64,000 nt of DNA from Cycas panzhihuaensis (lineage: Eukaryota; Cycadophyta). The stretch's first letter is position 1. Each line of letters starts with the position of its first letter. This document shows, piece after piece, positions 33,851 to 45,359 of the stretch. The DNA is taken from positions 17,918,001 to 17,982,000 of the forward strand of contig CM041465.1 in the NCBI GenBank assembly GCA_023213395.1, written 5' to 3'. Below the pieces are notes generated by a model. The model did no database searches. It had not been told where the DNA came from and was given only the letters and a program-made list of their open reading frames with translations. The translations under genes and the position numbers were made by a program.

Positions 33851-34670
33851 AATCCTACAAAGGTCGATCTCCAAGAGGAAGATGAAGTAAAGGTAATAAA
33901 ATACACCGGTTACTTGTTAAGGAGATGACAACCTCCTCTATGTCATTGTTAGCCATAACTGAGGAGGTAATAGAAAGGTTGATTGAAACTTGAACTACTA
34001 GTTAGCTTTAAATAACAAAATCCATTCACTCCCATGTTCTTGATCCATTATTGTAAATGAATCCTTCCTAGAGAATAACTATAGAGGAGGAAAAAGATTT
34101 TTTACATGGAAATATCTCTTCTATTCTAATTGACCCTAAGATGATGATTACACCCATTGATCAACATCTAGTATATAGGGTAAATAGAGCGATTACACTT
34201 GGTGGAGAGTTATATCAAAATAATATCTAGTCTATATTTCTTAACCCAGGCTTGAGGTGATTATCTCAGGCATAAACCTCTAAGGTCGTTAATGAAGGAT
34301 AACATAAATTATTGTACCAATTAAACTATGTCAATGGTACATACCTTGTGTTTGATTTGGACTTGTCTTCGATTGATGAAATGTCACAACCTATGAAAGA
34401 AACTCTTAGTTTGGGGAAATAGTACCTACAAGATCAAGTATCGACATTAGAAGTGAGACACCAATCGATTGTTCAAGAGGTATTTGATAAAAATAAACTT
34501 TAAGTAGAATCTTCTTTGACCACTAACTAGGTTGCATATTGATTCATAGAGCTATTAGATAAGTATCATCAATCAACACTCAATAAGATCATCCTTGAGG
34601 AGGGATCAATCTATAAAGATAGACCTCTTGATTAATAGAGTAATTAATTTTGCTTTATCCCCTATTCGCA
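33851..34670 (+). other. degenerate copia N interval
   Basis: About 0.8 kb between integrase and polypurine tract with no RT or RNase H motif. Short readable pieces (YLVFDLDLSSIDEM, LDKYHQSTLNKIILEEG) have no recognised family. Confidence 0.4.
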
Positions 34671-34680
34671 TTAAGGGGGG
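34671..34680 (+). other. polypurine tract before copia LTR
   Basis: TTAAGGGGGG immediately before the LTR start. Confidence 0.65.
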
Positions 34681-34681
34681 T

Positions 34682-35170
34682 TATTAGTGATAAATAACTT
34701 AGGTTAATTATACACTTAATGCTTCATTAGGGGATAGTTATCATATGTAGGTGTGATGAAAGGATGCACCCTTATGCGAATAGGTATGATAAAGAGCCAT
34801 GACCATACAGAAAATAATATGACACCATTTCAGGGTATATTGATACATACCCCCTTAGTATTCCAACTATCAATTTGTATCAATATGATATCATCAAATT
34901 TGCTTGAGTTATCCCTTACTCTTGAAACACTATGTTATTATTTTATTTTAATATATTAAACATTGTGTTGGCAGGTTTTCTCTCTCGAGAGTTTCCCATG
35001 ATAAATTTGGTGTTCGAGCCTCCCTGTGCATGTTCCTAGCATGTAATAGTCCCTACCTTTAGTTGTTTTAACACTTGACTTGCATCTTACATATACATAA
35101 ACCTTCACACTATGCAATATTGTTGAATGCTTTTTGCATTATATCTCTTGTATGCACTCCCTCTCTAACA
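34682..35170 (+). repeat. copia LTR (489 bp) with PPT on the left and PBS on the right
   Basis: Begins TATTAGTGATAAATAAC (probable TGTTAG with G-to-A) after a polypurine tract and ends CTCTCTAACA before TGGTATTAGAG. It thus serves as 3' end of one copia body and 5' end of another. Confidence 0.6.
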
Positions 35171-35185
35171 TGGTATTAGAGTAGG
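35171..35185 (+). other. primer binding site of copia O
   Basis: TGGTATTAGAGTAGG directly after the LTR end; Met-type. Confidence 0.75.
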
Positions 35186-36240
35186 TTTACGAATGTGTGG
35201 GTGCTTGAAGACTAGATTGCTTATGAGGAGATTGTTTATAGGATATTTCAAAGACATATTTGTTTTCTTTGAGATCTACCAAAAATGGAGTCCATAATGG
35301 AGACTAATAGCTCTGTCTAAAGTTTGGTGGTGTCTCCCAACCTAAATAAGTAAATTTCACAAAATCTTCTACCTCACACACACCAAAAGTATGTGGAAAA
35401 ATAAAAGGGATTGTTCTTGTTAAATACATAAGGGTCAAATACAAGAAGAGAAAGAAGGTGGAATTCATTTCACTATAAATGGGAGTTCTTACTTCTACTT
35501 GGTCCTCATATCAAACATAGCCATTGATAGAGATGTTGTGGTAGTTAAGATCAAGGGATTGAGAATTGGAGGGATGATCTTGAGGAATCTGCTAACACTT
35601 ATCTTGTAGAATCCTTAGTACTAGACGATCATTAAGGCATCTATGAATCATCCAAGCCATATGTATGGAGCCATAAGCATAGATCAAAGGAACACCAAAA
35701 GAACATTTCTAGAAATTTATTGGGCTTGCCAAATTAGTGAACCATATTTAGAAACAACATCCTCATAAAGAGAGGAAAAAGAATATATGCATACATTGGC
35801 CAAAAGTCCTTCCATGGATGATTTGCAACATTAATACAAACACACATGTAGAATCATTCATAAATCTCAAATCATCAAAACTATCATGCAGTCGAGCTTT
35901 TTCAATGCCATAGGATAAAGACAATCCACACAATTGCCCCCTGTTACCATTACCATTGAAGCACATAGTTGCAGATATACCAAACATTGCCTACCACTGC
36001 TATAGATGAAGATAATCACCATAATCACTATAGTATTGAATGTCCCTATGCTACCATAGCCTACAAATACAATTTAGGCAAAAATTATTTGATCAAAACC
36101 CTAAGTTTACTGAGGGTAAAATTATTTATTTGTTTATTTTTGCATTTTGGCAGATGCAACATATTATTAAATCTTTTGTAATCTTTTTACATTTGTAAAA
36201 ATGATTTATTTTATTTTATTTCAATTTTGGGTCTATAACC
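35186..36240 (+). other. internal remains of copia O, no clear domain
   Basis: An ATG at 35286 (MESIMETNSSV then stop) lies where a gag start would be expected, but no gag or other domain can be followed through the many stops. Confidence 0.4.
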
Positions 36241-36758
36241 CCCCTTGTCCTCATTCCCTGGTTATATTAAGTCCCCATATGACCCTAGTTTTTATGTAAA
36301 AGGGGCTTAATCTCTTATTTTTCAGCCCCCCCATCTTGTTAAATGGAAACCTATACAAATTTCACTATAACTTCATCATTTAAAGTCCAAATCTAGAACT
36401 AAAAGTTACGTTGGATTCCTAACTTAGAGAACTTCATTTTGACTAGTTATTTGAGCATTTTTAAAGTTGTTTTTGTTGGTCTAAGGAGTAGAGCAAGCCA
36501 AACAAAGTCACATTTATATCATGTAGAGTCAATATGCTTTTCGTTGATTATTTGGCTATGTTAAAAAATACTAGGTAGGTATTCCCTTTAAATATATAGT
36601 TCGGGGAGGTGGTGGACTGCCTCAACTAGATTAATAATCAAATAATTAAAAAATAAATAAAATAATACACAATACATACTTGTTCAGTTGATGGTGGCTA
36701 CATGGTAGCTCTAGGTGGTTTAAGGTGTCATTTAGGGGCTCAAGGTCAACTTGCACAC
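36241..36758 (-). repeat. 3' LTR of copia P, inner part
   Basis: Continuation of the LTR whose first 32 bases are at 39282-39313 (minus); the two parts are separated by the solo LTR A. Contains a TATATATTTAAAGG-like TATA. The distal end is not resolved; 36241 is approximate. Confidence 0.5.
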
Positions 36759-39281
36759 TGGACGCGCTGCTACGGGATAACTACCTAACTGATAGGCATG
36801 GGAGGAGTAAGTGATGAAATGATAGAAAGTAGAACCTAAAAGGCGGGTAACTACCACGCAGGCGCCCGTCTTGTGAGCCGAGTTCGAGATCTGCAATGGA
36901 GTATGGCTACTATTGGGCGACCCTTCCCCACCTTGATCAAGGGACGAAGGTACGTAGGATGAACCTGAGTTGACCTGGGGATAGGACCCTCCCACCCTTG
37001 GGTGGCGGAAGGGGAAGAGAAGGCCCTCGGAGACAGGCCAAGAGTAATCCTACGCAACCTGACCGGATGCACGAGCGATGCAGGAAGCAAGGTGCTCGTG
37101 CGGTTAAGGAAAAGGAAGGAAAGGTAAGGACGAAGAAAACTCTTACAATCTTTCCTACGGATAATAGGGGGTGCATGCAACAAAGCAAACAAATAAAGCG
37201 CTTCCTTTTAATCTTTCAATGTTCTAATTACTAAGAAAAGAATAAAAGGAAGAAACAGGGTAACGAAGAGGAAAGGAAGCGTGCACCTGGGCCGAAGGCG
37301 TGCGAGATGACGTAGCCTCCACGAGGAGCACCCAACCACCTGCGGCGACGCATCGGACAAGTGGATACAACATGACAAAAGGGGGTTCCTTACCCTCCCC
37401 GGAAAAGTAAATGCAATACCAAAGGAAGGAAAGGACTGCTAACTAGTAAATGAGATAACATAAAGCATGATACACGCAACGAGCACTTACCGGTAGAGAG
37501 GCCAACGGGCAACGTTCTCCGCGCATCTCGAGTACCTGTAAGCAACAAGGGTCTCCCTCTTCCCGAAGGAAGAGCACTAACATGCAACGCAAGGATCTAA
37601 CAATATATGTCTAGCAACATAAGCAAGAGTCTAAATATACATGCGTTAGCGTTAGTCCAATAAGGAAAATACCAAAGGAAAGTGACCCAAATGAAAGGAA
37701 ACAACAAGGTAAGCCTCGGAGTGGCCTACTTCCCGCAAAAGGTGCCCCAACCTCCCCCCAAGAGCCACAAGGCAGCGAGGAGAAAGTCAAGAACCAAGGC
37801 TGGAAAATGGCTGGAAAAAGGGGCAAGAGAGACCCAAAGATACCCACGAGGGACCGGGATGCTACGGGGAGCAAACCAGGTGACCGTGGAGCAAGGGTGA
37901 AGCAAGAACCCGTAGTTGGGGCCTATGGATGGCACCCAAACCCGAACAAAGGGTCCCAAATCAGCGCTGCAACTTGTGACAGCACTGGTTTGGGTGGCCA
38001 AAGGGAGCCTTCAAACCCTTGTTTACAAGCCAAGAGGAGCACGAGGCGAGAGGGAGGTTTTGGGGGGCCAAGAGCCGCCTAGGGAGCGTGGAAGGTGGTA
38101 CGGAATCCACCCAGCTCCTCTCCAAAACCTATGCAACCCCTTAACGCCGCTGCCTTGGACAGCAAACGCAGGCAAGAAGCACAGGGAGAGTGGTATAACA
38201 GTCCTCCAAAGGGAGGAAAACTAACTCTCACTAACAAGTAAGAACAAATAAGTCAAGCATAAATATCACAAAAACAAATGCAAAATGAAGGATACCAGGA
38301 AGGGAGGCAAGGGATTTGCCTCACTAATGACAAATAAGAAGGGCCGGAAAAATAGCCCAGATCTGGAGTGGAGCAGCTTGAGGCCCTGCTACGGGTGTGA
38401 CGGAAACACTGCAAACGGGAACTCATAGATCACTGGTAGAAACCACTGGAAACCGCTTAAAGGAGCCCTCTCCATGCGTTTGAGGGGTCGAGAGAATGTC
38501 TCATGAGCCAAAGGAGAGTCAAGGCCAGATGAAGAGGTGCAGTCCATTCAAAGAACAAGCAGAGAAGAGCAGAGCAGGAGAGTGTTTTTCTTGAGAGCAA
38601 CTTTAAAAGTGAGCCAAAAGATCTTTGAAAATGAGCCAAAAAGGGCTTAAGTACTCAAGCAAAACCCTAAACCGTGCGATTAGGGCACAGATGGAGGAGA
38701 AATAAAGTGCGAGCCATGTGGCAGTTTCACAATAAATGCGAAATTGCCACGGCGGATTTTAAAAATAATTGAGATGCCGTAGGCCGAATATTCGCGATCA
38801 TGGATATTCCGGCCAGATCGCAAAAATCAAAGCAGACGCTAGGGCTGAAAATAGGCCCACCAACCACCCAGTTAGCGACGAAAAAGGTCGACATAACGCT
38901 AAAACACCCACCGGAGCAAACAAGCCAACAAAATGGGTCCAAAGGAGCAAAAATAGGGCTCAAGTGGGGTGGCAAGTTGACCAAACGATGATGAGTCATC
39001 ACACCAAGTGAGGTGGCGAAACCTAGTGGATCCTGGAGCAAGAAGGGCGATGCAAGTGAAGCAACACGGTCACCAGGGTGCCACACTTGCTGGGAGTGTG
39101 CCCCTGCTATAGTCGTCATAGGCTAAAATAAGTGTGGACGACTACAAGGCCGCCCACAAAGTCATACATATGCAGATACGCAAGCAAACATCCAGTAAAA
39201 GAAAGCGATGATAATGCAAGAGACATACCTGCACTTACCTGAGTTGGTGATTCCGTATCCATTCCCGGAAGCTGGGAAACA
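36759..39281 (-). repeat. solo LTR A (2523 bp) with target duplication
   Basis: On the minus strand TGTTTCCCAGCTTCCGGG to ..CGCGTCCA; homologous along its length to LTRs B, C and D. Both sides show CACAC (36754-36758 and 39282-39286), and both flanks belong to one copia LTR. No internal element sequence is attached, so this is a solo LTR left by LTR-LTR recombination. Many open frames on both strands inside it are chance. Confidence 0.95.
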
Positions 39282-39530
39282 CACACCCTTTAACAATGGG
39301 CATTATCCCAACATTCTCTCCCTTAATGTCCATTATGTAGAACTCCAAGTTTATCTCTGAATTTGTGAAACTTGATCTTTCCTAATGGCTTTATGAATAT
39401 ATCAGATGTTTGATCTTTAGTGTTGTAATATACCAACTCAATTTGGCCTGCTTAAACTAATTCTTAAATGAAATGATGTTGAGTGGAAGCATACCTCTAG
39501 GAGGTCACTATGGATGAGGCATCTTAGACA
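39282..39530 (-). pseudogene. pol: copia P: RNase H end, polypurine tract and LTR start
   Basis: Minus strand: ELVYYNTKDQTSDIFIKPLG and IKFHKFRDKLGV are the copia RNase H end, followed by the polypurine tract TTAAGGGAGAGAA (39314-39326) and the LTR start TGTTGGGATAATGCCCATTG (39313 downwards). Two or more stops. The LTR is split 32 bases in by solo LTR A. Confidence 0.75.
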
Positions 39531-40536
39531 ACTACTGGAGGTAAGCAAAAGGTCTAGAGATCTCAAAAAGGAAAGGTCACCCTCAAAGAGCATCTGTGCA
39601 TCAAAACACAAGTTTAGAGACTCATAAATAGTGTATTGGCCTCCTTTCCTCTTTAGAATACCTCTTTACTTTGGGTTAGGCAACAGGGCATCTCTGAGTA
39701 ACCATATATCCAAGCAAAGCTCTTCTATCCTTGAAGGGAGAGAAGAGAAGCTAAATCTCCTTTTAGAAAAGGAAGTAAGCAATGGAGGAAAAAGGGAGGT
39801 AATAGGAATGAGAGGCTGTTTTGACTGACCTCCTCAGAGTTTAAGGGTTTGTTTAGAGAGGGGTAAGGTTTAGGTTGCTAAAATCTTAAAAATGAGAGAA
39901 TGTTACTACCAACCAGGGGCAACAAAGGTGCATGATTTTCTTTAGTGGTAAGGAAAAGTGAGGTTAGTGCGAGGCTGTAACCTAAAGGGAGGTGGAGGAT
40001 AATTGTGAATATTTTTTAATAATTCAGTTATGAAATCTTCTCGAGTTACTAAGAAGAACTAAGAGATCTTTAAGCTTTGAAATTCTTATGGTTTTAGGAG
40101 GAGCATTTTACCACAATCAAGCATCCAAAATAATGTTTCCTCTTTGTGTGATATAAACGTTGTCAAAGGAAATGAATGTGCAACAACCAATATCATTAAT
40201 AAGCATGCAAAATGAATGTGTAACCTTTTCCTACTTATGTTCCTCACCTTCTTTTTTTCTTTTAAATAAATATAATGTGAACTAAGAGTTATGAAGGAGG
40301 AGAGGAAAAGGATGGAATGCAATGGGACACCTTATATAGGTTGCCTTCTCTTTTATAGGAAGAGGATTAGGCTCATTAGGGGAAACATAAGGTAATGAAA
40401 GTTCCCTATATGCATGCAATATGACGATGTAATTTCGTTCCCTTCCCCTTAAACAATGCAATGAAAGGAAAACAATTTTAAAGAAATAAAAAAAACTTTG
40501 AACTTTTTATTTTCCTTTCTATTTTTCTTTACAAGC
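39531..40536. other. interval without recognisable gene
   Basis: Between copia P and LTR B. No copia reading can be followed above 39530 and no other family recognised. The base just left of LTR B reads CAAGC, the candidate target duplication of element B. Confidence 0.45.
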
Positions 40537-43310
40537 TGGATGCGTGTCTACAGGATAATCACTAAGCTTGGTAGGAATGATGGTGGTCGATGGTGATATC
40601 GAAGGTGTAAGTGAAAACCTACAAGCAAAGAAAGTATCATACAGGGCACCCTGTATGCCAGAGCACGAGTTTGAGACATGCAGATGATATCTAATTACCT
40701 TGAAGTGGTCCTCTATCCAAAAGAGAAAGAGGGAAAACAGGAAGGGTAGCCTAGATAAACTTGAGAGGAAGATCCTCCCACCCTTGGATGGCTGGAAGGG
40801 GAGGAGAGGAGTCTTTAAAGGTTTCTCTATGATGGAGGGAAACACGTGGACAAGGTAGGTGAGAGCCTATGATGTAGTCAAGTTCCTCTTGGTTATTTGA
40901 CCAAGCAAATAAGGCCAAGAGGAGGAGAGAGAGAAAGGGAAAGAGATAACTAAACCAAAGTTTGCTTTAACGATTCGAGTGGTAAACGAAAAAAGGAAGA
41001 GGGAATAGGTGTCACGCATGCAAGCAAATCATATCAAATAGAATGAACCAAGGGGGTAAGCTAGGCTTCAAAGGAGAAGGAAAGGGAGGAGTAAGTTTCC
41101 TATAGGTCCTTTTCCTATGAGGGTTGAGTATATGATATGCGAGCATGCAAGCACAAATAAAAGATAATGTTTCCCCTTTTACTTTTATGTGAAACCTACT
41201 TAACTACATAGATTCTAAACAAAAGTAACAAAGGGAAATGAGGGGTAAAGGAAGGATGTGCATACCCAGAAGATGTAGCGGCCGATGGGAGACCTCACCC
41301 ACACGCAATGTACATCCTTGCGTCAATCCACGGATGCGTAACCAAGTCTTGGCATGAATGATGGGGGCTTCCTTACCTTCCCCTTTGTGAAAAGAAGGCG
41401 GAATGGAAGAAAGCAGAAAAACAAAGAACAAAACGGTAGATCTTACTCAGATTCAAACATTTTATACCTTTGCAAGTGCATCATGCCAAGCTGCATATGC
41501 ACGGACTTATCCCCTCCAAGAAGGGGCCGCAAAAGACAAGCTATGTATATGCAAGTATGTATATGATATTTATGTTAGAGTGTTAGGAAAAACAACCGCT
41601 GTAACAAGCTCTAAAATCCTCTCTCAAATAAGGATATGCACCAAGCAAAATGGGGTGAAGGGAAGCCTCAGGATGGCTAACCCTCCGCTGGGTTCTCCAC
41701 ATAAATCTCTAGCACATCAAGATAATGATAAAGGCAACTAAGGATAGTTAAGAGGTACAAGGAAAGGAGTAACAAAGCGTTGGGAAAATATGCAAGACAA
41801 GGAGTTGCTATGGGCAGTAATTCGGTGTACAAACCCTTGCCAATGATATCAAGGGATACCCAACAACATGAGGGATACTACGGGGGTCCAAATAAGAGGT
41901 GTGCAGGCCTGGAATTAGTGTAGAAAGGTGTTACATATGCTGGTAATCTAGCGCAGGCCTAGGGCTCAATCACTCCTAATTATCTCAAGAGGAGCATGGA
42001 GCAAGAGAAGAGAAGGTGGTAAGGAGATGCCCTTAGAGAGAAGGACTGAAAAGGGGGGGCTGCCCCATCTTGCTCTCTTCACCCAACCTTGTGACTCTTC
42101 TCTCACTGCTCCCTTGAAGAAAACTAGTGGAGAGAAAGTAGAGCTGGGAAGCAACAAGCCAAGCACAATGGAAACAAGCTTTACTACGGTCAAACCTGAA
42201 GGAAACAGGTAACAAGGTAAGGAATAGGTCTAATATGGAGATAACTTACCATAAATCCAGAGGAAAGGGGTTTGGAAGACCTACTGGGCTAATGTAGGAT
42301 AGGTCTGGCCCTGCTACTAGCAGAGAAGAGGATGCCTGCAAGGGTTTGTAGGAGAAATTCCAATGGATAGCTGAAGGAGACACTTACTCGGTGAGTTAGA
42401 GAAGAACAACACCAAAATTGCTTAATAAAACCTGGAGAGAGGCTTCCCACCATGGAAGCAAGTAGTTGCAGGCAAATCTTGACCTGGAGTTGGAGGAAAC
42501 ATAGGCCTGCAAGTACATCTATAGCAGAAAGAGAAGAAGAGCAGAAGTTGCAACAGGAACAGTTGTGTTGGAGAGCAAAAAATGACATAGGAACACCTCA
42601 AAATGATGAGGGTTTTGATATTTATACCCATCCCAGCCCTAAGTGAGTGAATAGAGTGTGAATAGGGCCGAGGTGGATGCGAGGCCACGTGAGGATTCCG
42701 CAGGAAACGTGAGAATTACCACGGCAGTTTTTAACAAACAATTGACAATAGTCGATCATGCAGAACTTCGCAGACTGGTAAATTCGCCAGACATTAAGAT
42801 TACAGTGGTGTAGGACCAGAAAGCCAGAATGGCAGAATTTTGGGTTTTGGGAGCTTTAGGAGGTGATGCGGCAAGCCTGGGAGGGGTTGGCCCTCCTGTC
42901 TAGGTGGCTGAGATAGTCCAGAATGCATGTGGACAAAGGCAAGTAAGCATCAATGAGCAAAGGTCCTAGAGATGAGGTGTTAGGAGCTCAAAGTCGAGGC
43001 ATGAACGAGTCGTACAAACCAAAAGAAGCTCAAGGCAGTGTGGAGACAGCCCAGAGGGTCGTAAAGTACCATGGGGATGCCTACCTTTTGGAAAGGTAGG
43101 TCCCGCTGGGTCATCATAGGCTCATAATACGATAAGTAGCATGAACAGGCAACAAATGCAAAGTAATCACACAAATGAAGCAAGCAGTTATGTAATGAGG
43201 CATCACTTCTGTCAACCTTTCCAAAGAAATAACACAAGTGAAAAGGAAGAAGTATACTTGAGCTTACCTGAGTCGACCTATCTGTATCCATTCCCTTGAG
43301 CTGTGAAACA
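40537..43310 (-). repeat. 3' LTR of element B (2774 bp)
   Basis: Plus-strand edges TGGATGCGTGTC (40537) and GTGAAACA (43310), homologous to A, C and D but the most diverged of the four. The open frame at 42980-43627 crosses its edge and is not a gene. Confidence 0.85.
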
Positions 43311-43737
43311 TCGCCTGCTGGCGCAGAGCCTCGCCGCCGTAAGCATGATGCGATGGCGAATGCTGGTAACAAAACTGTGAGTAGTACGTGTATGCATATA
43401 TATAAATCATAATCATAGCAAGGGTCAAGGGTGCCGGCAAGTGTCGTAGTAGAACACACAGATACGAGGACAGGGGTGGAGACAACATAGGGGCTGCTTA
43501 TGTGCCACCCGAGAATCGACTGGAAGCTAAGAAGGATGAGGGGACTGCCCCCATCGTGAAAGTGCAAAGAGAAATGCATATTAATGTTGAGTAAAAGAGA
43601 TGAATGAGTGAACCTGATAGTCGCCATAGTTTAATGTCATTAGCGACTAGCTTTCAAAGGTGCGAACAGATCACAAGGTGATCTATATGATGGCCTGAGA
43701 CTTAGGTGGCAGAGCAACCGTGCAAGTCTCAGGGATG

Positions 43738-44151
43738 GTCAATAAGAAGAGGGAGGCGGCGCTCAAGGATGAGGCAAACGATACTATTTGCCTTAGCATT
43801 GAGGGTCTGAGGAATGTGTCAGATGTCGACAGACTAGAAATTGGCCAGCAAGGATCTGGCAGTTAAAGTGAGAGCTCTCAAGTAAGGGCATCGCACCTAG
43901 TAAACCTGGGTGAGATGGGACACCACAACTTGGGAGTCACAAAGAAGAATAATAGATCCGCGATGGAAACAAAGTGCATCAGTGAGGGCTTCGATAATGA
44001 CCGTGTACTCAGCTTCATTATTGGTGGCCTCAGGGAGAAAGATTCTAGAACGTAGGAAGTCATTCCAGAAAGAGCTACAAAGGATCCATGCAGTGGCAGA
44101 AGGTCCAGGATTACCATGGCTTGTGCTTTCGATAAAGATGAAGAGAGACAT
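43738..44151 (-). pseudogene. stand-alone RNase H (aRNH type) of element B
   Basis: From MSLFIFIESTSHGN at 44151: GPSATAWIL, ATNNEAEYTVIIEALTDAL, LLCDSQVVVSHLTQVY, then a stop and SVDI..HIPQTLNAKANSIV. The first catalytic Asp (TDG) is lost (IES), Glu and the DSQ Asp are kept, and the last Asp is Asn. Homologous to 14726-15142 and 50430-50836. It lies head to head with the PMD gene, ATG to TATA box about 540 bases. Confidence 0.8.
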
Positions 44152-44690
44152 AGATGATGACAGAAAAAGTCTCGGTAGAGAAAATGTGCAATAATATAAG
44201 AGCCGAAGCACAAAGAGGCTCGTACGGAAAGTAATAAATGGCTGTGAAGGGTAGGAGGACCTAGCAATGAGGCTACACAAGGGCAAGAGCAGGCGATCTG
44301 ACCACTGGCTGAGAGTGGGCGGTAAAAGGGCACCCCGGGGTGCCAAAGGTTGCTTTAGAAAGCAAAGAATGACTCTGGACGGAGGGAGCATTCCCTCTGG
44401 AGGCCCCAGGAGCAGGAACGAGTTGCGAAAACAGGTCCAGGATGGCGAAACAAGCTAAACGAGTATAAACTCGGGCATGCACGGGAGTGGCACACAAAAC
44501 AAGATAAAAAGGGCCTTACAAAAGATACATTGGAGGGGTACCATAAATGCATCTACAAGAAGAGGTGAGATGAAGGCTATGGGAGCGCAACGGGCGACAA
44601 GGCTAGAAGACAAAGGTGATTGGGGGTAAGGAATGATCCAAAGGGTCACCACGAGGCGTAAATGGAGACAAGACTCCATTGGAGTCCCCG

Positions 44691-44701
44691 CCTATATAAG
44701 G
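44691..44701 (+). promoter_or_regulatory. TATA box of the PMD gene in B
   Basis: CCTATATAAGG, followed by the conserved GATTCATTTTCATGGGCTC block. Confidence 0.65.
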
Positions 44702-45124
44702 AAAACTGATGAAAACGAGATTCATTTTCATGGGCTCTTGAGTGAATCCAGAGCCATTCCCTTATACATCGAAGCACTACCCAACTTCGGAGGCACGCAG
44801 AGGGAGATTGGCGCTGGAGGACAGCCACTAGGACCGCAGCGACGAGATGACGAGTGCCAGGCTTGATCTAGTGAGTGAATCTTAAAAAAACCCAACCCAT
44901 CTCACAATTCAAAGTTTACTACTTTTTGTGATTTTATGTATATTTTTTAGGCCCTATATGGACAAGAAATAACCTCCCGGAGTCTAAATTGGACCAAGGA
45001 AGAGGTGAGACTAGGGCATTAGGCAGCCCTGGTCTGAGTGGGCCTAGCTGTGGCTCACCAAAAGGAAAAAGTTTTTAGTTTTTTGGTAGGAAAACCTCCC
45101 CTTTTGGGGGGGGTGCCATTCACA

Positions 45125-45162
45125 CCGTGGCAAAGATCACGGTGCCACGATCTTTGCCGCGG
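45125..45162. repeat. 38-base palindrome in intron 1 of B (first)
   Basis: Arms CCGTGGCAAAGATC and GATCTTTGCCGCGG, 13 of 14 pairs, centre ACGGTGCCAC. Confidence 0.9.
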
Positions 45163-45186
45163 GGCTCCAATCACTGCGAGACCTGG

Positions 45187-45216
45187 GCCAAACTCTGTGG
45201 TACCATAAAGTTTGGC
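45187..45216. repeat. 30-base palindrome in intron 1 of B (second)
   Basis: GCCAAACTCTGTGG and CCATAAAGTTTGGC around TA, with two non-pairing positions. It is the counterpart of the E palindrome at 13644-13681. Confidence 0.85.
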
Positions 45217-45359
45217 ACGATGCGAAGGCAGAACTATAGAAAAAAGAAGATAGGGGCCTAAGGGGCCCCAAATCTCGATCAGGTGGAGTTGAGAGATATC
45301 CTAGAGGATAAAGAGCAACTGTAGGCTTGGTTCTGACCAGTGTGGATAGCATTTTGTAG

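Larger units (their letters stand above)
44871..45359 (+). other. intron 1 (5' leader) of the PMD gene in B (489 nt)
   Basis: Donor GATCTA/GTGAGTGAATC and acceptor AGCATTTTGTAG/GC. Same ends and similar length as in E and DC. Contains palindromes at 45125-45162 and 45187-45216. Confidence 0.6.

Noticed and set aside
36851-39119. Many open frames on both strands (36851-37192, 38727-39119 and others)
   Set aside because: All lie in solo LTR A, GC-richer than its surroundings, with no counterpart conserved in C or D.
42980-43627. 215-codon open frame, one of the longest in the window
   Set aside because: It crosses the edge of LTR B and the aRNH 3' flank on the minus strand, has no domain, and is not open in LTRs A, C or D.
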